NCBI RefSeq assembly: GCF_900115285.1
Contig: NZ_FOYW01000001.1
Span: 1,337,616-1,401,615 of the forward strand
Direction: 5' to 3'
DNA from: Marinobacter daqiaonensis
GTDB lineage: Bacteria; Pseudomonadota; Gammaproteobacteria; Pseudomonadales; Oleiphilaceae
Length of the DNA: 64,000 nt
This document shows positions 51,993 through 60,384 of this stretch, in pieces (within the stretch, counting starts at the first letter, position 1; the number at the start of each line of letters is the position of its first letter). Below the pieces are notes generated by a model. It was not told the DNA's origin and did not search any database. It saw only the letters and a list, made by a program, of their open reading frames with translations. The translations under genes were made by a program, and so were the position numbers.

Positions 51993-52373
51993 TCAGGAAT
52001 CGCGACCCGGATACAGATTGTAGTCCTTGCCGTCGATCACGACCCGCTCAGCCTTGACCTTCCGCATGTCCTCTTCGGCAGCGCGATGACCGTGCACGGT
52101 AATTTCCCGGCCCGGGCTCAACATCTCCTTGGTGAGCCCGACACGGTCGTTACGCCAGGGCTGACCCACTTCCACAACCCATTCCTCGCCATCCACGGTT
52201 ATGGTGACCCTGCCGTGGGGATTACCCAGGCGCACAGACTGGATGACGCCTGTGATTTCAAACTCCTCGTCCGATGCCCAGGCCCAACCGTGATGAGCGT
52301 GGACCGCAGAGGTGGCGAGGAAAGCGGCAAAAACCGCAAAACAGAGCAGACAGGTAAAACGAAGCTGAAGCAT
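51993..52373 (-). CDS. DUF6152-like periplasmic protein
   Basis: 126 residues from the ATG at 52373 (AAGGAAATTGGAT ribosome binding site). Signal peptide ending at SAVHA, then HHGWAWASDEEFEITGVIQS and a beta-rich domain with NPHGRVTITVDGEEWVVEVG and GREITVHGHRA, typical of DUF6152 (HHG start after cleavage, NPHG motif). An OB-like small fold; role unknown. First gene of a pair with the DUF6644-like gene. Confidence 0.85.
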   Translation of the reverse strand: MLQLRFTCLLCFAVFAAFLATSAVHAHHGWAWASDEEFEITGVIQSVRLGNPHGRVTITVDGEEWVVEVGQPWRNDRVGLTKEMLSPGREITVHGHRAAEEDMRKVKAERVVIDGKDYNLYPGRDS

Positions 52374-52712
52374 ATCCAATTTCCTTATCGCGATTTTGTC
52401 GGGGCAATCACCCAAGCACTCTTCAAACTCATGGAAATGTACGAGCTTTCCATTACACCAGTCTAGAACAGGTCAACCAGAGAAGCCTGGCATCACGTCG
52501 ACCACTTCCTGGTCAACGCAGAAACGTTTAGGTCGCTGAAACAGGCCTTTCCTTCTTCATCAACTCACTTAAAAATCGTTGCATGACCCGAGTTCACTAC
52601 GATCATAAACAGCGAAAAAACAAAGGCCGGGCTGAGTCCCGTATACTCGTGGCTGGCTGGCGAAACCAAGCCAGAGTCGATCCTTTTATTGACCCATACC
52701 AGAGCCCACTGA
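52374..52712. other. Intergenic region, AT-rich in part
   Basis: No complete gene. Lower GC content than the neighbourhood, which fits the decayed gene piece that follows at 52713-52787. Confidence 0.4.
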
Positions 52713-52787
52713 CTCATCCGCACCTTCCGCGACGCCACCCGGCTGGAAATTGATTTCTGGGAGATGGGGCTAATGCTGAGCGATTGA
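52713..52787 (+). pseudogene. Remnant of a TenA-like gene (C-terminus)
   Basis: 24 codons LIRTFRDATRLEIDFWEMGL then MLSD and a stop (52785-52787). The F-x-x-A/S-x-R-L/Y-E-x-x-FW-x-M pattern is the normal C-terminus of TenA/thiaminase II family proteins. An in-frame TGA precedes it, so the rest is missing. Confidence 0.5.
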
Positions 52788-52843
52788 TTCAGTGGGCCGC
52801 TACCTGGGTGAAACCGGGGCTCGGATCTTGCCCTTTGCCCGGT

Positions 52844-53299
52844 TCAAACCGGCAGTTCGATGATTTCACCCGCCACACGGTCCTCGTTCACCTTCAGCCG
52901 CCCTACCGTGATCGGCAGAGTAAAGCGGCGGGGCCCGGCGCCACCCGGGTTGAAGTAAAGCACGTCGCCGATCCACTCGTTACGGGGTTTGTGGGAGTGG
53001 CCCGCGATCACCACGCGGTAGCGACCTTGTGGGTCCGTGTCGAGGGTTTTGACGTCGTGGAGCATATGGAAAGCGTGGCCGAGGAATTCCAGATCCAGAA
53101 CATCGGGAAGATTCCCAGCGCGGCCTGTCTTGTCGATATTGCCGCGAATCGCAACCACCGGCGCAATCGCCTCCAGCGCATCCAGAACCTCGTCCCGCCC
53201 GACGTCACCGGCGTGAAGGATCAGGTCCGAGCCTTTCAACACGTCCAGGGCTTCGGAACGCATTTTGCTGTGGGTGTCTGCAATGACGCCAATTTGCAT
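52844..53299 (-). CDS. YfcE/MJ0936-type metallophosphoesterase
   Basis: 151 residues. Metal motifs: GVIADTHSKM (D8, H10), LHAGDVG (D31 type), VAIRGNID (GN), MLHD, and GHSHKP (two His). These five blocks mark the small calcineurin-like phosphatases of the YfcE/MJ0936 group; they hydrolyse phosphodiesters in vitro, and the natural substrate is unknown. It stands 48 bp from the RadD gene on the same strand. Confidence 0.92.
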   Translation of the reverse strand: MQIGVIADTHSKMRSEALDVLKGSDLILHAGDVGRDEVLDALEAIAPVVAIRGNIDKTGRAGNLPDVLDLEFLGHAFHMLHDVKTLDTDPQGRYRVVIAGHSHKPRNEWIGDVLYFNPGGAGPRRFTLPITVGRLKVNEDRVAGEIIELPV

Positions 53300-53347
53300 G
53301 CTTCAGCCTTATATCGTTCTTTCCCATGAAGAATGAGTCTTTGACCT

Positions 53348-55129
53348 TCAATACACCTCATTCGCCTTACGATAGTGACCCTGATAATCGAAAATCCGTT
53401 CCTGCACCCGCCAATAGTGCTTTTGCTTTCGGGCAATCTCAAAATCCGGTGCAGGCAGCAAGGCCTGCATCTCCAGCACCTCGTCAAGCCTGCTGAACGC
53501 TTTCGGGGCCTGACTGTTGGCAAAACGGCGCCCGAACAGCCGGTTAAAAACGGAGCGCTGCGCCGGCTTGCCGAAATCAAACGACTCGCTGAGCTCTTCC
53601 CCATCCTCACCGTGATAGGTGATCTCCAGTTTGCTCCCGTTCACACTCGACGTGATGCCGGCGCAACGGATCACCATGGCATCCTTGAGTTTGAGTGCAT
53701 CCCTGAGCTGATCGTCCGGGTCGATGATGGCTTTCCGACATTGCTGGCAGTTACGGGCAGCAATATCGTTCTCGCCACCGCAGTGGGGGCACTCCTTGAA
53801 CCGGAAGCGGTAATCGCACTGTTGAGGGCGCCCATTCTGCGCTGCAGGTTCACCCCCTTCCCCAGGCTCCAGCAGCCCCTGGCAACGGCGGCCGAAGTGC
53901 TCGATCACTCGGCCCTCACCGTCGGTTTTGCCCCAGAAGATATTGGCAAAACCACAGCCCGGGCAGAATACCTGCACCGGCTCACTGTCGGAATTCGGTT
54001 TCGGCTCCCCCACTTCCGGGTGATGCAGATTCACATGGTTGCCCGCATAATCTACCACCAGACAATCCTGTTTATCGTCATCCAGACGAAGACCGCGGCC
54101 CACAATCTGCTGATACAGACTGACCGACTGGGTAGGGCGGAGAATGGCGATGAAGTCCACATGGGGCGCGTCAAAGCCCGTGGTGAGCACGGATACGTTC
54201 ACCAGATACTTTAACTGCCGTAGCTTGAAGCGCTGAACCAGCAACGCCCGTTCATTCAGGTCGGTCGCACCGGTCACCAGGGCTGTCTCGTGGTCTGGCA
54301 GATAGCCGGCGATTTCCCGCGCGTGATCCACCGTTGCCGCAAAGATCATCACCCCCTTGCGCTCAACGGCCAGCTCCATCACCTGCTCAATGATGGCCCG
54401 GGTGACACGCCGATGTTTGCTCAGCAGCTGGTTGACCTCTCTCTCGGCGTATTCGCCAAAGCGGTCCTGAGACAGCGCGGAGAAATCGTATTGCGTCACC
54501 GCCGCATTCACCAACTCAGGCTTGGTGAGATACCCCCGGTTGATCATATAGCTCAACGGCAGTTCGTAGATGCAATGCCTGAAGGGTTTGTCCTGCTCTT
54601 CACTGGAGCCACGAACAAAACCCCGGTAGTGATAGCGGTAGATCCAGCCCATGGCCAGACGATAGGGTGTGGCGGTCAGTCCGAGCACTTTCAGGGAGTC
54701 GTTCTGCTGTCGCAGCAGTTCGATGATCCTTTGATACTGACTGGTTTCATCACCGCTGACCCGATGGCACTCATCAATGATGACCAACGAGTATTCATGC
54801 CTGAAGTGATCCAGGTTCGCCGATACGGACTGCACGCTGGCGAAGGTCACCTGATGGCGGTTTTCCCTGCGCTTCAGCCCGGCGGAGAAGACGCCGGCCG
54901 TTAACCCATAGCTCTGGTATTTGGCGTGATTCTGCTCCACGAGCTCTTTGACGTGGGTGAGTACCAGAATCCTGCGCCGGGCAAGACGGGCCAGCTCGGC
55001 AATGACCAGGCTTTTACCCGCGCCGGTTGGCAGCACGATAACAGCTGACTCGTCAGATTGGCGAAAATGCCTCAACGTGGCATCAACCGCTTCCTGCTGG
55101 TAAGGCCGCAGCTTGAAAGGCGCGTTCAT
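53348..55129 (-). CDS. radD: RadD (YejH)-type DEAD/DEAH helicase
   Basis: 593 residues. Superfamily 2 helicase core: motif I VIVLPTGAGKSLVIAE, motif II VIIDECHRV, motif III LGLTATPYR, motif V VLTTGFDAPHVDF, and motif VI YQQIVGRGLR. The C-terminal region has three CxxC pairs (CPGCG, CPHCG, CQQCR), the zinc finger of RadD. It works in DNA repair/crossover after replication or radiation damage, with SSB. Length as in E. coli (586). Confidence 0.93.
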   Translation of the reverse strand: MNAPFKLRPYQQEAVDATLRHFRQSDESAVIVLPTGAGKSLVIAELARLARRRILVLTHVKELVEQNHAKYQSYGLTAGVFSAGLKRRENRHQVTFASVQSVSANLDHFRHEYSLVIIDECHRVSGDETSQYQRIIELLRQQNDSLKVLGLTATPYRLAMGWIYRYHYRGFVRGSSEEQDKPFRHCIYELPLSYMINRGYLTKPELVNAAVTQYDFSALSQDRFGEYAEREVNQLLSKHRRVTRAIIEQVMELAVERKGVMIFAATVDHAREIAGYLPDHETALVTGATDLNERALLVQRFKLRQLKYLVNVSVLTTGFDAPHVDFIAILRPTQSVSLYQQIVGRGLRLDDDKQDCLVVDYAGNHVNLHHPEVGEPKPNSDSEPVQVFCPGCGFANIFWGKTDGEGRVIEHFGRRCQGLLEPGEGGEPAAQNGRPQQCDYRFRFKECPHCGGENDIAARNCQQCRKAIIDPDDQLRDALKLKDAMVIRCAGITSSVNGSKLEITYHGEDGEELSESFDFGKPAQRSVFNRLFGRRFANSQAPKAFSRLDEVLEMQALLPAPDFEIARKQKHYWRVQERIFDYQGHYRKANEVY

Positions 55130-55146
55130 TTGCAGGGCTTGATCGT

Positions 55147-55626
55147 TCAGTGATGCCCGCCCGGTCCATGGGCGTGGCCATGGGCGATCTCTTGCGCATC
55201 GGCAGCGCGTACTTCAATGATGTCGATATCGAAGGTCAGGGTTCTGCCGGCCATAGGGTGGTTGGTGTCGACATCGGCAAACTTGTGGCCGACCTTGGCG
55301 ACAACCACATGGCGTGGGCCCTGCTCGGTTTTCACCTGGGCGATCATGCCCGGCTTCCAGCGCTTGGCGCCCATCAGGTGCTTGATCGGCACGCGCTGGA
55401 TGGCATCGGGATTGCGCGGACCGTAGGCTTTTTCGGGCGTGACGGTAACACTGAAGCTTTCGCCGGCGTCACGACCCTCCAGAGCTTCTTCCAGGCCCCG
55501 GATAATACCGCCATGGCCATGCAGGTAGGCGTTCGGCTCGCCGTCACGGGAGTTTTCAACGACGTTGCCCTGTTCATCACTGACGCTGTAGTGAAACAGG
55601 ACCACTTGATTCTTTTCGATGGGCAT
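55147..55626 (-). CDS. slyD: SlyD-type FKBP peptidyl-prolyl isomerase
   Basis: 159 residues. FKBP-type domain with the IF insert: FHYSVSDEQGNVVENSRDGE, YLHGHGGIIRGLEEALEG, GESFSVTVTPEKAYGPRNPD, and a His-rich C-terminal tail (HGHAHGPGGHH) that binds Ni or other metals. Assists folding and metal delivery to proteins such as hydrogenases. It lies 17 bp from RadD on the same strand. Confidence 0.93.
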   Translation of the reverse strand: MPIEKNQVVLFHYSVSDEQGNVVENSRDGEPNAYLHGHGGIIRGLEEALEGRDAGESFSVTVTPEKAYGPRNPDAIQRVPIKHLMGAKRWKPGMIAQVKTEQGPRHVVVAKVGHKFADVDTNHPMAGRTLTFDIDIIEVRAADAQEIAHGHAHGPGGHH

Positions 55627-55697
55627 AGGGTTCTCTGCGATGGATTAAAGACCACCATTATAACCGGGGGAGGCTCTGGCTGCAGTGGCCCCTGCGG

Positions 55698-56090
55698 TCA
55701 GGCCGGCTCGAACCGTTCCTGCAGCCACGCCTTGATCTCGGCAGACTCGTACAGCCATTGCACACTGCCATCATCCTGACGAATCTTCAGGCAAGGTACC
55801 TTGATGCGACCGCCGCCAGCCTCCAGTGCTGCCCGATGCTGTGGGTCATGCTGGGCATCGCGGGTTTCGATATTCAGACCCAGCCGGGCGATTTCCTTGC
55901 GCACCTTGATGCAGAACGGGCACGCGCTGAACTGGTACAGAGCGAGATCTTTGCTGGCCTCGTCGACCAGGGCCTGGTCTTCAGCGGCGCGGGTCATGCC
56001 CTTTGGTGTGCTGAACTTTTCGCTGAGCAGCATGAAGGGTGTCAGGACGAGGCGCAGGGTGCGGAAAAAATAACGAATAATTACTCTCAT
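55698..56090 (-). CDS. Membrane-anchored glutaredoxin
   Basis: 130 residues. A hydrophobic N-terminal segment (YFFRTLRLVLTPFMLLSEKF) acts as a signal anchor. The glutaredoxin domain has CPFC in YQFSACPFCIKVRKEIARLG, and the later IKVPCLKI is the cis-Pro loop. Likely faces the cytosol; could be a thiol reductase for membrane proteins. Family members of this form are common in gammaproteobacteria. Confidence 0.9.
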   Translation of the reverse strand: MRVIIRYFFRTLRLVLTPFMLLSEKFSTPKGMTRAAEDQALVDEASKDLALYQFSACPFCIKVRKEIARLGLNIETRDAQHDPQHRAALEAGGGRIKVPCLKIRQDDGSVQWLYESAEIKAWLQERFEPA

Positions 56091-56273
56091 GGGTAAGACT
56101 CAAACTCCGGATTGAAGTGATTTGCCGGGCGGCGATGTTGTGGATTGAATGGCGTATTTGACAGCGGGGTGTGAGGATATCACTTTACAGGAACGGGCGA
56201 ACCCGGCGCGACTGGCCCTGGTTCTGCCGAAACGTCACCGGGAGCGGATGGAGACAGGAGCGCTGGCACATAC

Positions 56274-56495
56274 TCAGCTTAACCAGAACCAGACGGCAGC
56301 AAGCGCAACAAGCATTACCAGGACATGGACCATCAGGCTTTTCCGGGACGTTGGAGCGGGCGTTTCAGGAAAACGGAAGTAATCCTCATCAAACAAACCT
56401 GTCCCACAGCGCTCACAGTAGTTTCTTGAGTACGAAACCCTGAGTGCAGAGGGCTCAAACCTTTTCCGGCAGCTGTAACAACTGGGCTTGATCAT
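56274..56495 (-). CDS. Small zinc-ribbon, tail-anchored membrane protein
   Basis: 73 residues. Four-Cys ribbon: C6-x2-C9 and C27-x2-C30 (CYSCRKRF, YCERCGTGL). Then a Pro-rich linker and one C-terminal membrane helix, MVHVLVMLVALAAVWFWL. Probably binds zinc and sits in the inner membrane. Function unknown; the ribosome binding site is not clear. Confidence 0.65.
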   Translation of the reverse strand: MIKPSCYSCRKRFEPSALRVSYSRNYCERCGTGLFDEDYFRFPETPAPTSRKSLMVHVLVMLVALAAVWFWLS

Positions 56496-56595
56496 AATGA
56501 CTGGCGCATGATGTGTTCAATGGTATCCGCTGGCAGAACAACGGGATTGGCTTTTACGGAGAAGAAGCTCACCGCTACCCGGGAGGCTTCCCTGG

Positions 56596-57441
56596 TCATC
56601 GAACCCGCTCCAGTCGGGTCACCTGTACCGCCACAGTCAAGGTCAGTTCGGTCAGGGCCGCGGCCCGGGCACGACCCTCGGCATTTGCGCGATAGAGGTG
56701 GGGCGTCATTGCCAGCAGGTCGGCAATGGCGCCACTGTCGTCTAGCACCAGCGGAAAATCGACCGCTTCGGTCGCCAGCTCCCGGAATCCTTCCGGCGCC
56801 TCCGATCGTTGCTGACGTTCCGGTTTCAGCTCGGGGTAGACGATCTCCCGCAACTGCCGCAGGTGCTCCGGCCCCGCGCCCACCCGCAGTAGCTGCCCGC
56901 CCGGTTTCAGGACCCGGGCAAACTCAGGATACACCGGGAACCCGAACAGGCAGAGCAGCCGGTCCAGGGAGCCACTTTCCACCGGCAGGTTGGCGTTACT
57001 TCCCACCACCCAGCTGGGCCGCTTGTCCTGACCGGCGGCCGCCTGCACCGCCCATTTGGAAATATCGAGCCCCAGCAGTGACAGGTCGGGCCCCTTGGCG
57101 GCCGCATCGGCCAGCTCCCGCAGGTAATAGCCTTCGCCACAACCCGCGTCCAGGCAGCTGAGGGCATCTCCCCCTCGCGCATCAGCCAGTACAGCCTTCG
57201 TCACCGCAAGGGCAATGGGCCGATAATACCCTGCATTGAGAAATCGCCGGCGGGCCGCCACCATGTCCTTGCTATCGCCGGGATCCCGGGAGCGCTTTTT
57301 CTGAACCGGTAACAGATGGACATAACCCTGACGGGCAATGTCGAAGCTATGGCCGTCGCTACACCGCCAGGAGCCCTGCTCCTGGCGCAACGGATGGTTG
57401 TCGAGGGGACAGCGAAGGCGGTCGAAAGGGTGGATAGCCAT
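56596..57441 (-). CDS. rlmA: 23S rRNA (guanine-N1-)-methyltransferase RlmA
   Basis: 281 residues. N-terminal zinc-binding region: RLRCPLDNHPL, WRCSDGHSFDIARQGYVHLL; then PVQKKRSRDPGDSKDMVAAR, a strong RlmA motif. SAM motif I LDAGCGEGYYLRELAD; LLGLDISKWAVQAAA follows. Methylates G745 (or an equivalent) of 23S rRNA. One zinc ligand of E. coli RlmA (second Cys) is Asp14 here: C11, D14, C27, H31. So zinc binding may be weaker. Confidence 0.9.
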   Translation of the reverse strand: MAIHPFDRLRCPLDNHPLRQEQGSWRCSDGHSFDIARQGYVHLLPVQKKRSRDPGDSKDMVAARRRFLNAGYYRPIALAVTKAVLADARGGDALSCLDAGCGEGYYLRELADAAAKGPDLSLLGLDISKWAVQAAAGQDKRPSWVVGSNANLPVESGSLDRLLCLFGFPVYPEFARVLKPGGQLLRVGAGPEHLRQLREIVYPELKPERQQRSEAPEGFRELATEAVDFPLVLDDSGAIADLLAMTPHLYRANAEGRARAAALTELTLTVAVQVTRLERVR

Positions 57442-57494
57442 TTACGTCTTCTACAGCTCAGGGAAATCGAAAGCGACCGTTCCCTCAAGGAGTT

Positions 57495-57839
57495 TCAGCC
57501 GCAGCACTTCTTGAACTTCAGGCCACTGCCACAGGTGCAGGGGTCATTACGGGAAGGCGCTTTTGAGGTGGTCACCGTCGCCCCTTTGCCCGAGAGTGCA
57601 GTCAACTCGCTGATGGACTCCACCGCCCCGTCGCGGGTATCCACCGTGATGTTCGCATGCAGCCTGGCCCTGGTCACCTGGGCTTCAAGTTCCTGCTTGC
57701 GCGCCTCGCTAGTGACCACCAGCGTCAGCGGGTATTTCCTGCTGCCCGCCTTCTTGCTGGCCCGGGTGTCGAAGCCGCCGTAAGCGGTGTGGTGCTGGCG
57801 CGCGTCCTGCCGGCCCTTGTAGAAAAACTTGTCTGACAT
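57495..57839 (-). CDS. PBPRA1643-type SWIM/SEC-C metal-binding protein
   Basis: 114 residues. KFFYKGRQDARQHHTAYGGF, then a middle region (YPLTLVVTSEARKQELEAQV) and a C-terminal SEC-C motif NDPCTCGSGLKFKKCCG (CxCxnCC) that binds zinc. It has the layout of the PBPRA1643 family. Function unknown; SecA uses the same motif to bind SecB and ribosomes. Upstream of rlmA by 53 bp on the same strand. Confidence 0.9.
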   Translation of the reverse strand: MSDKFFYKGRQDARQHHTAYGGFDTRASKKAGSRKYPLTLVVTSEARKQELEAQVTRARLHANITVDTRDGAVESISELTALSGKGATVTTSKAPSRNDPCTCGSGLKFKKCCG

Positions 57840-58113
57840 GCTGACATCCTGATGAACGAAAGAATACCGGGGGCGGCTCGACTGCGGCCCACTGGGCGGC
57901 GACGTTTTAGCATGCTTCGGGGATCGGCGATATAGGGAGAAACGGAAAAGCCAGGCGGAAGGCCAGTTCCGCCAAAAACCAGCCCCTTCTTTCCCTGGGC
58001 TACCTGTCGCAATCCCCTTCGTAATGGTTGCCAGATCCGGATCGATGCCATCCGTAACAAATACGAGTGTTCAGTGTCTCAGAGTTAGCCTGTTACCCGA
58101 AAAGGAAGGTGCC

Positions 58114-58557
58114 ATGGACCGACTTCTCACATTCATCACGATAACACTGCTTTTTGTTGGCAATGCATTGGCGGGAGAACCGCCCGTGTATACCAGTCTG
58201 CTGAGCAATACCGGTGCCGGAGGATACGACACCGTGAGCTACTTCGAATCCGACGCTCCGGTGAAAGGCTCTGCCCGACACACGACGGAGTACAAGGGCG
58301 CAACCTGGCGCTTCGCCAATGCCGATAACCTGGCAAGATTCGAGGCAGATCCGACACGCTACGCTCCGGCTTACGGAGGTTATTGTGCCTGGGCGGTAAG
58401 CCAGGGCTACCTGGCCAAAGGCGATCCGAAACACTGGGCCATCAGAGACGGACGGCTTTTCCTGAACTACGACGAGGCAGTACAGCAAAAGTGGCTGAAA
58501 GACCCTGAAGGCTTTATTCGCCAGGCAGATGCGAACTGGCCGACCGTGCTGGAGTGA
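58114..58557 (+). CDS. YHS domain-containing secreted protein
   Basis: 147 residues from the ATG at 58114 (AAGGAAGGTGCC ribosome binding site). Signal peptide ending in GNALA. GYDTVSYFESDAPVKGSARH, YKGATWRFANADNLARFEAD, YAPAYGGYCAWAVSQGY: the YHS motif (Y-x-H/T-x-S reduced, with Y-G-G-Y-C-A). Family members may bind metals in the periplasm. It is followed by a weak hairpin. Confidence 0.9.
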   Translation: MDRLLTFITITLLFVGNALAGEPPVYTSLLSNTGAGGYDTVSYFESDAPVKGSARHTTEYKGATWRFANADNLARFEADPTRYAPAYGGYCAWAVSQGYLAKGDPKHWAIRDGRLFLNYDEAVQQKWLKDPEGFIRQADANWPTVLE

Positions 58558-58559
58558 GG

Positions 58560-58606
58560 CCGGCAACGATCAGGAATATCTCCTGTCGTTAAGGCCCTGA
58601 TGCCGG
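58560..58606. terminator. Weak hairpin after the YHS gene
   Basis: Two short arms pair: CCGGC with GCCGG at the outside and ATCAGG with CCTGAT inside, separated by a bulge. It starts directly after the stop. A short A run rather than a T run follows on this strand. Confidence 0.3.
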
Positions 58607-58654
58607 AAAAGAGGATCTGAAGTCCGGAGTTGCTCAGGGCCGGTTGCCGAACCC

Positions 58655-59011
58655 TTACTCCTGCGCGGTCGCACGACCCGCCTCAAATAGCGCACGGTAA
58701 GGTCGCTCCACCGCGCCTCGTATCTCGCCAAGGGAGAACACCCGGACAAACTCTGCGAACCGCTGCCCCTCGAACCAGAGCTGTACTACCGGCAACGAGA
58801 AGATGCCCCGGCAGGCGCACAGGACGCCAGCGGTTTCCTGGCAGTCGATATAGGCAGTGACCAGCCCTGGAAACTCACCGGTGGCCAACGTTTCGAGCTG
58901 GGGTTTGACAGCCTGGCAAACGCCACAGTGCCGGCCGCCGAAAAACAACAGCACGGCGGCCTCGGTTTGTAGCAACTCCGTCAGGCTTTCTTCAGAGGTT
59001 ATGTTTTTCAT
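58655..59011 (-). CDS. Thioredoxin family protein
   Basis: 118 residues. FFGGRHCGVCQAVKPQLETL gives the active site CGVC; FSLPVVQLWFEGQ is the cis-Pro part. No signal peptide, so cytosolic. Likely a thiol-disulfide reductase of unknown target. It is followed (on its upstream side) by the REP-like palindrome 59119-59168. Confidence 0.88.
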   Translation of the reverse strand: MKNITSEESLTELLQTEAAVLLFFGGRHCGVCQAVKPQLETLATGEFPGLVTAYIDCQETAGVLCACRGIFSLPVVQLWFEGQRFAEFVRVFSLGEIRGAVERPYRALFEAGRATAQE

Positions 59012-59118
59012 CCAGCCTCATAGCGAAACATCCGCCGCTCTATTCCCAAACCGCAAGTAGAAAAATGCCGCGTCCCTGTCCATCAGCTCAGCGTCAACGG
59101 CTTTCCGTAACCTTTTCC

Positions 59119-59168
59119 AAAACCGGGAGATTTATCTGCGATGAGGGAAATCAATCTGCCCCGGTTTT
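59119..59168. repeat. REP-like palindrome 1 (AAAACCGGG...CCCGGTTTT)
   Basis: AAAACCGGGAGATTTATCTG (59119-59138) is an imperfect match to the reverse complement of 59148-59168 (AAAACCGGGGCAGATTGATTT on the other strand). It lies about 50 bp after the SDR stop. Same family as 60324-60359 and 61141-61196. Confidence 0.65.
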
Positions 59169-59215
59169 CAGCAAACGCCAGCCGGTGACAATCCCGTTAG
59201 CAGGAGTAAATCTTT

Positions 59216-60016
59216 TTACTTTCTCTCCGGAAGACTCAAGCAGTCTGCGCTGGCATCGCCCAGTTCAGTGCCACCGTCCACCGTCAGGATGGTCCCATTC
59301 ACATAGGCGCCAAGATCCGAGCATAAATAGATCGCCGCATCGGCAATGTCCTTCTTCTCGCCAACCCGGCGCGCAGCGATTTGCTGAATCATGCGCTCCC
59401 GAGCTGGGCCTTTCGGGGCCAGACGGTCCAGCCCTTCCGTCTCATCGATAGGGCCCGGGGAAATGCCGTTGACTCGGATACCTGCCGGCCCCCACTCAAG
59501 AGCCAGGCATTTTATCAACATATTGATGCCTGCTTTGGCGGCACACACGTGGGCCTGAAAGGCCATTGGATTTACCGCCTGAGGCGCGGTAATCGCGATC
59601 AGTGAGGCGCCCTTGTTGCAGTGTTTAAAGCCGAGGTGAAATACGTTGTAAGTGCCGAGGAGGTCGATGTCCACCACACTTTTAAACCCTTTCGGAGAAA
59701 TTCCTATCGCCGGCGCGGGGAAATTTCCCGCTGCACCCGAGATCAGTATATCCAGCTGACCCAGTTCCTTGACGGCATCGGCGAGGGCCTGCTCGACCTG
59801 CTCCGGGTCACGCACGTCAGCGGAGAAGGCCAGGGCTTTCGAGCCCGTTTCGTCACTTATTTCTTTGGCGGCAGCTTCAGCCTTCGCTGAGTCCCGGCCG
59901 AGCACCGCGACTTTCGCGCCGACTTTTGCAAGGCCCTTGGCAATTCCCAGGTTGATGCCGCTGGTGCCGCCTGCAATGAACGCCACTTTGCCACTTAGAG
60001 TGTCATCTTTGTACAT
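59216..60016 (-). CDS. SDR oxidoreductase (2,4-dienoyl-CoA reductase-like)
   Basis: 266 residues from the ATG at 60016 (GAGGGATCGGAC ribosome binding site). NADP motif AFIAGGTSGINLGIAKGLA; ISGAAGNFPAPA is a strong match to 2,4-dienoyl-CoA reductase/peroxisomal-type reductases. The normal YxxxK is changed: HVCAAKAGIN, where Y is missing, as in dienoyl-CoA reductases that use another Tyr. Probably acts in beta-oxidation of unsaturated fatty acids. Ends with DGGTELG. Confidence 0.86.
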   Translation of the reverse strand: MYKDDTLSGKVAFIAGGTSGINLGIAKGLAKVGAKVAVLGRDSAKAEAAAKEISDETGSKALAFSADVRDPEQVEQALADAVKELGQLDILISGAAGNFPAPAIGISPKGFKSVVDIDLLGTYNVFHLGFKHCNKGASLIAITAPQAVNPMAFQAHVCAAKAGINMLIKCLALEWGPAGIRVNGISPGPIDETEGLDRLAPKGPARERMIQQIAARRVGEKKDIADAAIYLCSDLGAYVNGTILTVDGGTELGDASADCLSLPERK

Positions 60017-60210
60017 GTCCGATCCCTCGTAATACAGTTCTTTCGACTCGAGCGGTTGCTGCAAGCAGCCGTCTTCTCAGGTCATCGTGGCCAGGGGCGC
60101 CTGACGGCATTGCCAAACCCGAGGATTCGACCTGCCTGGCTGATTTCAGGAAGCTTAGCAAAACCAGAAGAGTGTAGCTCACGATTTAATCGATATTGTC
60201 GCAGTTGGCA

Positions 60211-60268
60211 ATGCCTCTCCCGACTCCTGCGAAACGTTATCGCCCGGTTAGCGCCGGTACTATCGCGG
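60211..60268 (+). pseudogene. Fragment homologous to the 3' end of the gene at 61228-61860
   Basis: 60231-60268 is identical to 61749-61786 at 34 of 38 positions. The local frame reads PAKRYRPVSAGTIAG against IPKRYRPVSADTIAA of the intact gene. No gene body remains. Read as a decayed paralogue between the SDR and HAD genes. Confidence 0.6.
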
Positions 60269-60323
60269 GGGTTTATAGCGGTTTTTGTGCTTTAGCCATC
60301 GCCCTGGTCGGTATGGAAACCGT

Positions 60324-60359
60324 AAAAACCGGGACAGACCTGTTTTTTGTCCCGGATTT
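60324..60359. repeat. REP-like palindrome 2
   Basis: AAAACCGGGACAG (60325-60337) pairs with TTGTCCCGGATTT (60347-60359) at most positions around a T-rich loop. It is placed 25 bp after the HAD stop, where it may also stop transcription. Confidence 0.7.
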
Positions 60360-60384
60360 CGAAGGTTGCCGGAGTGACCAGCTT

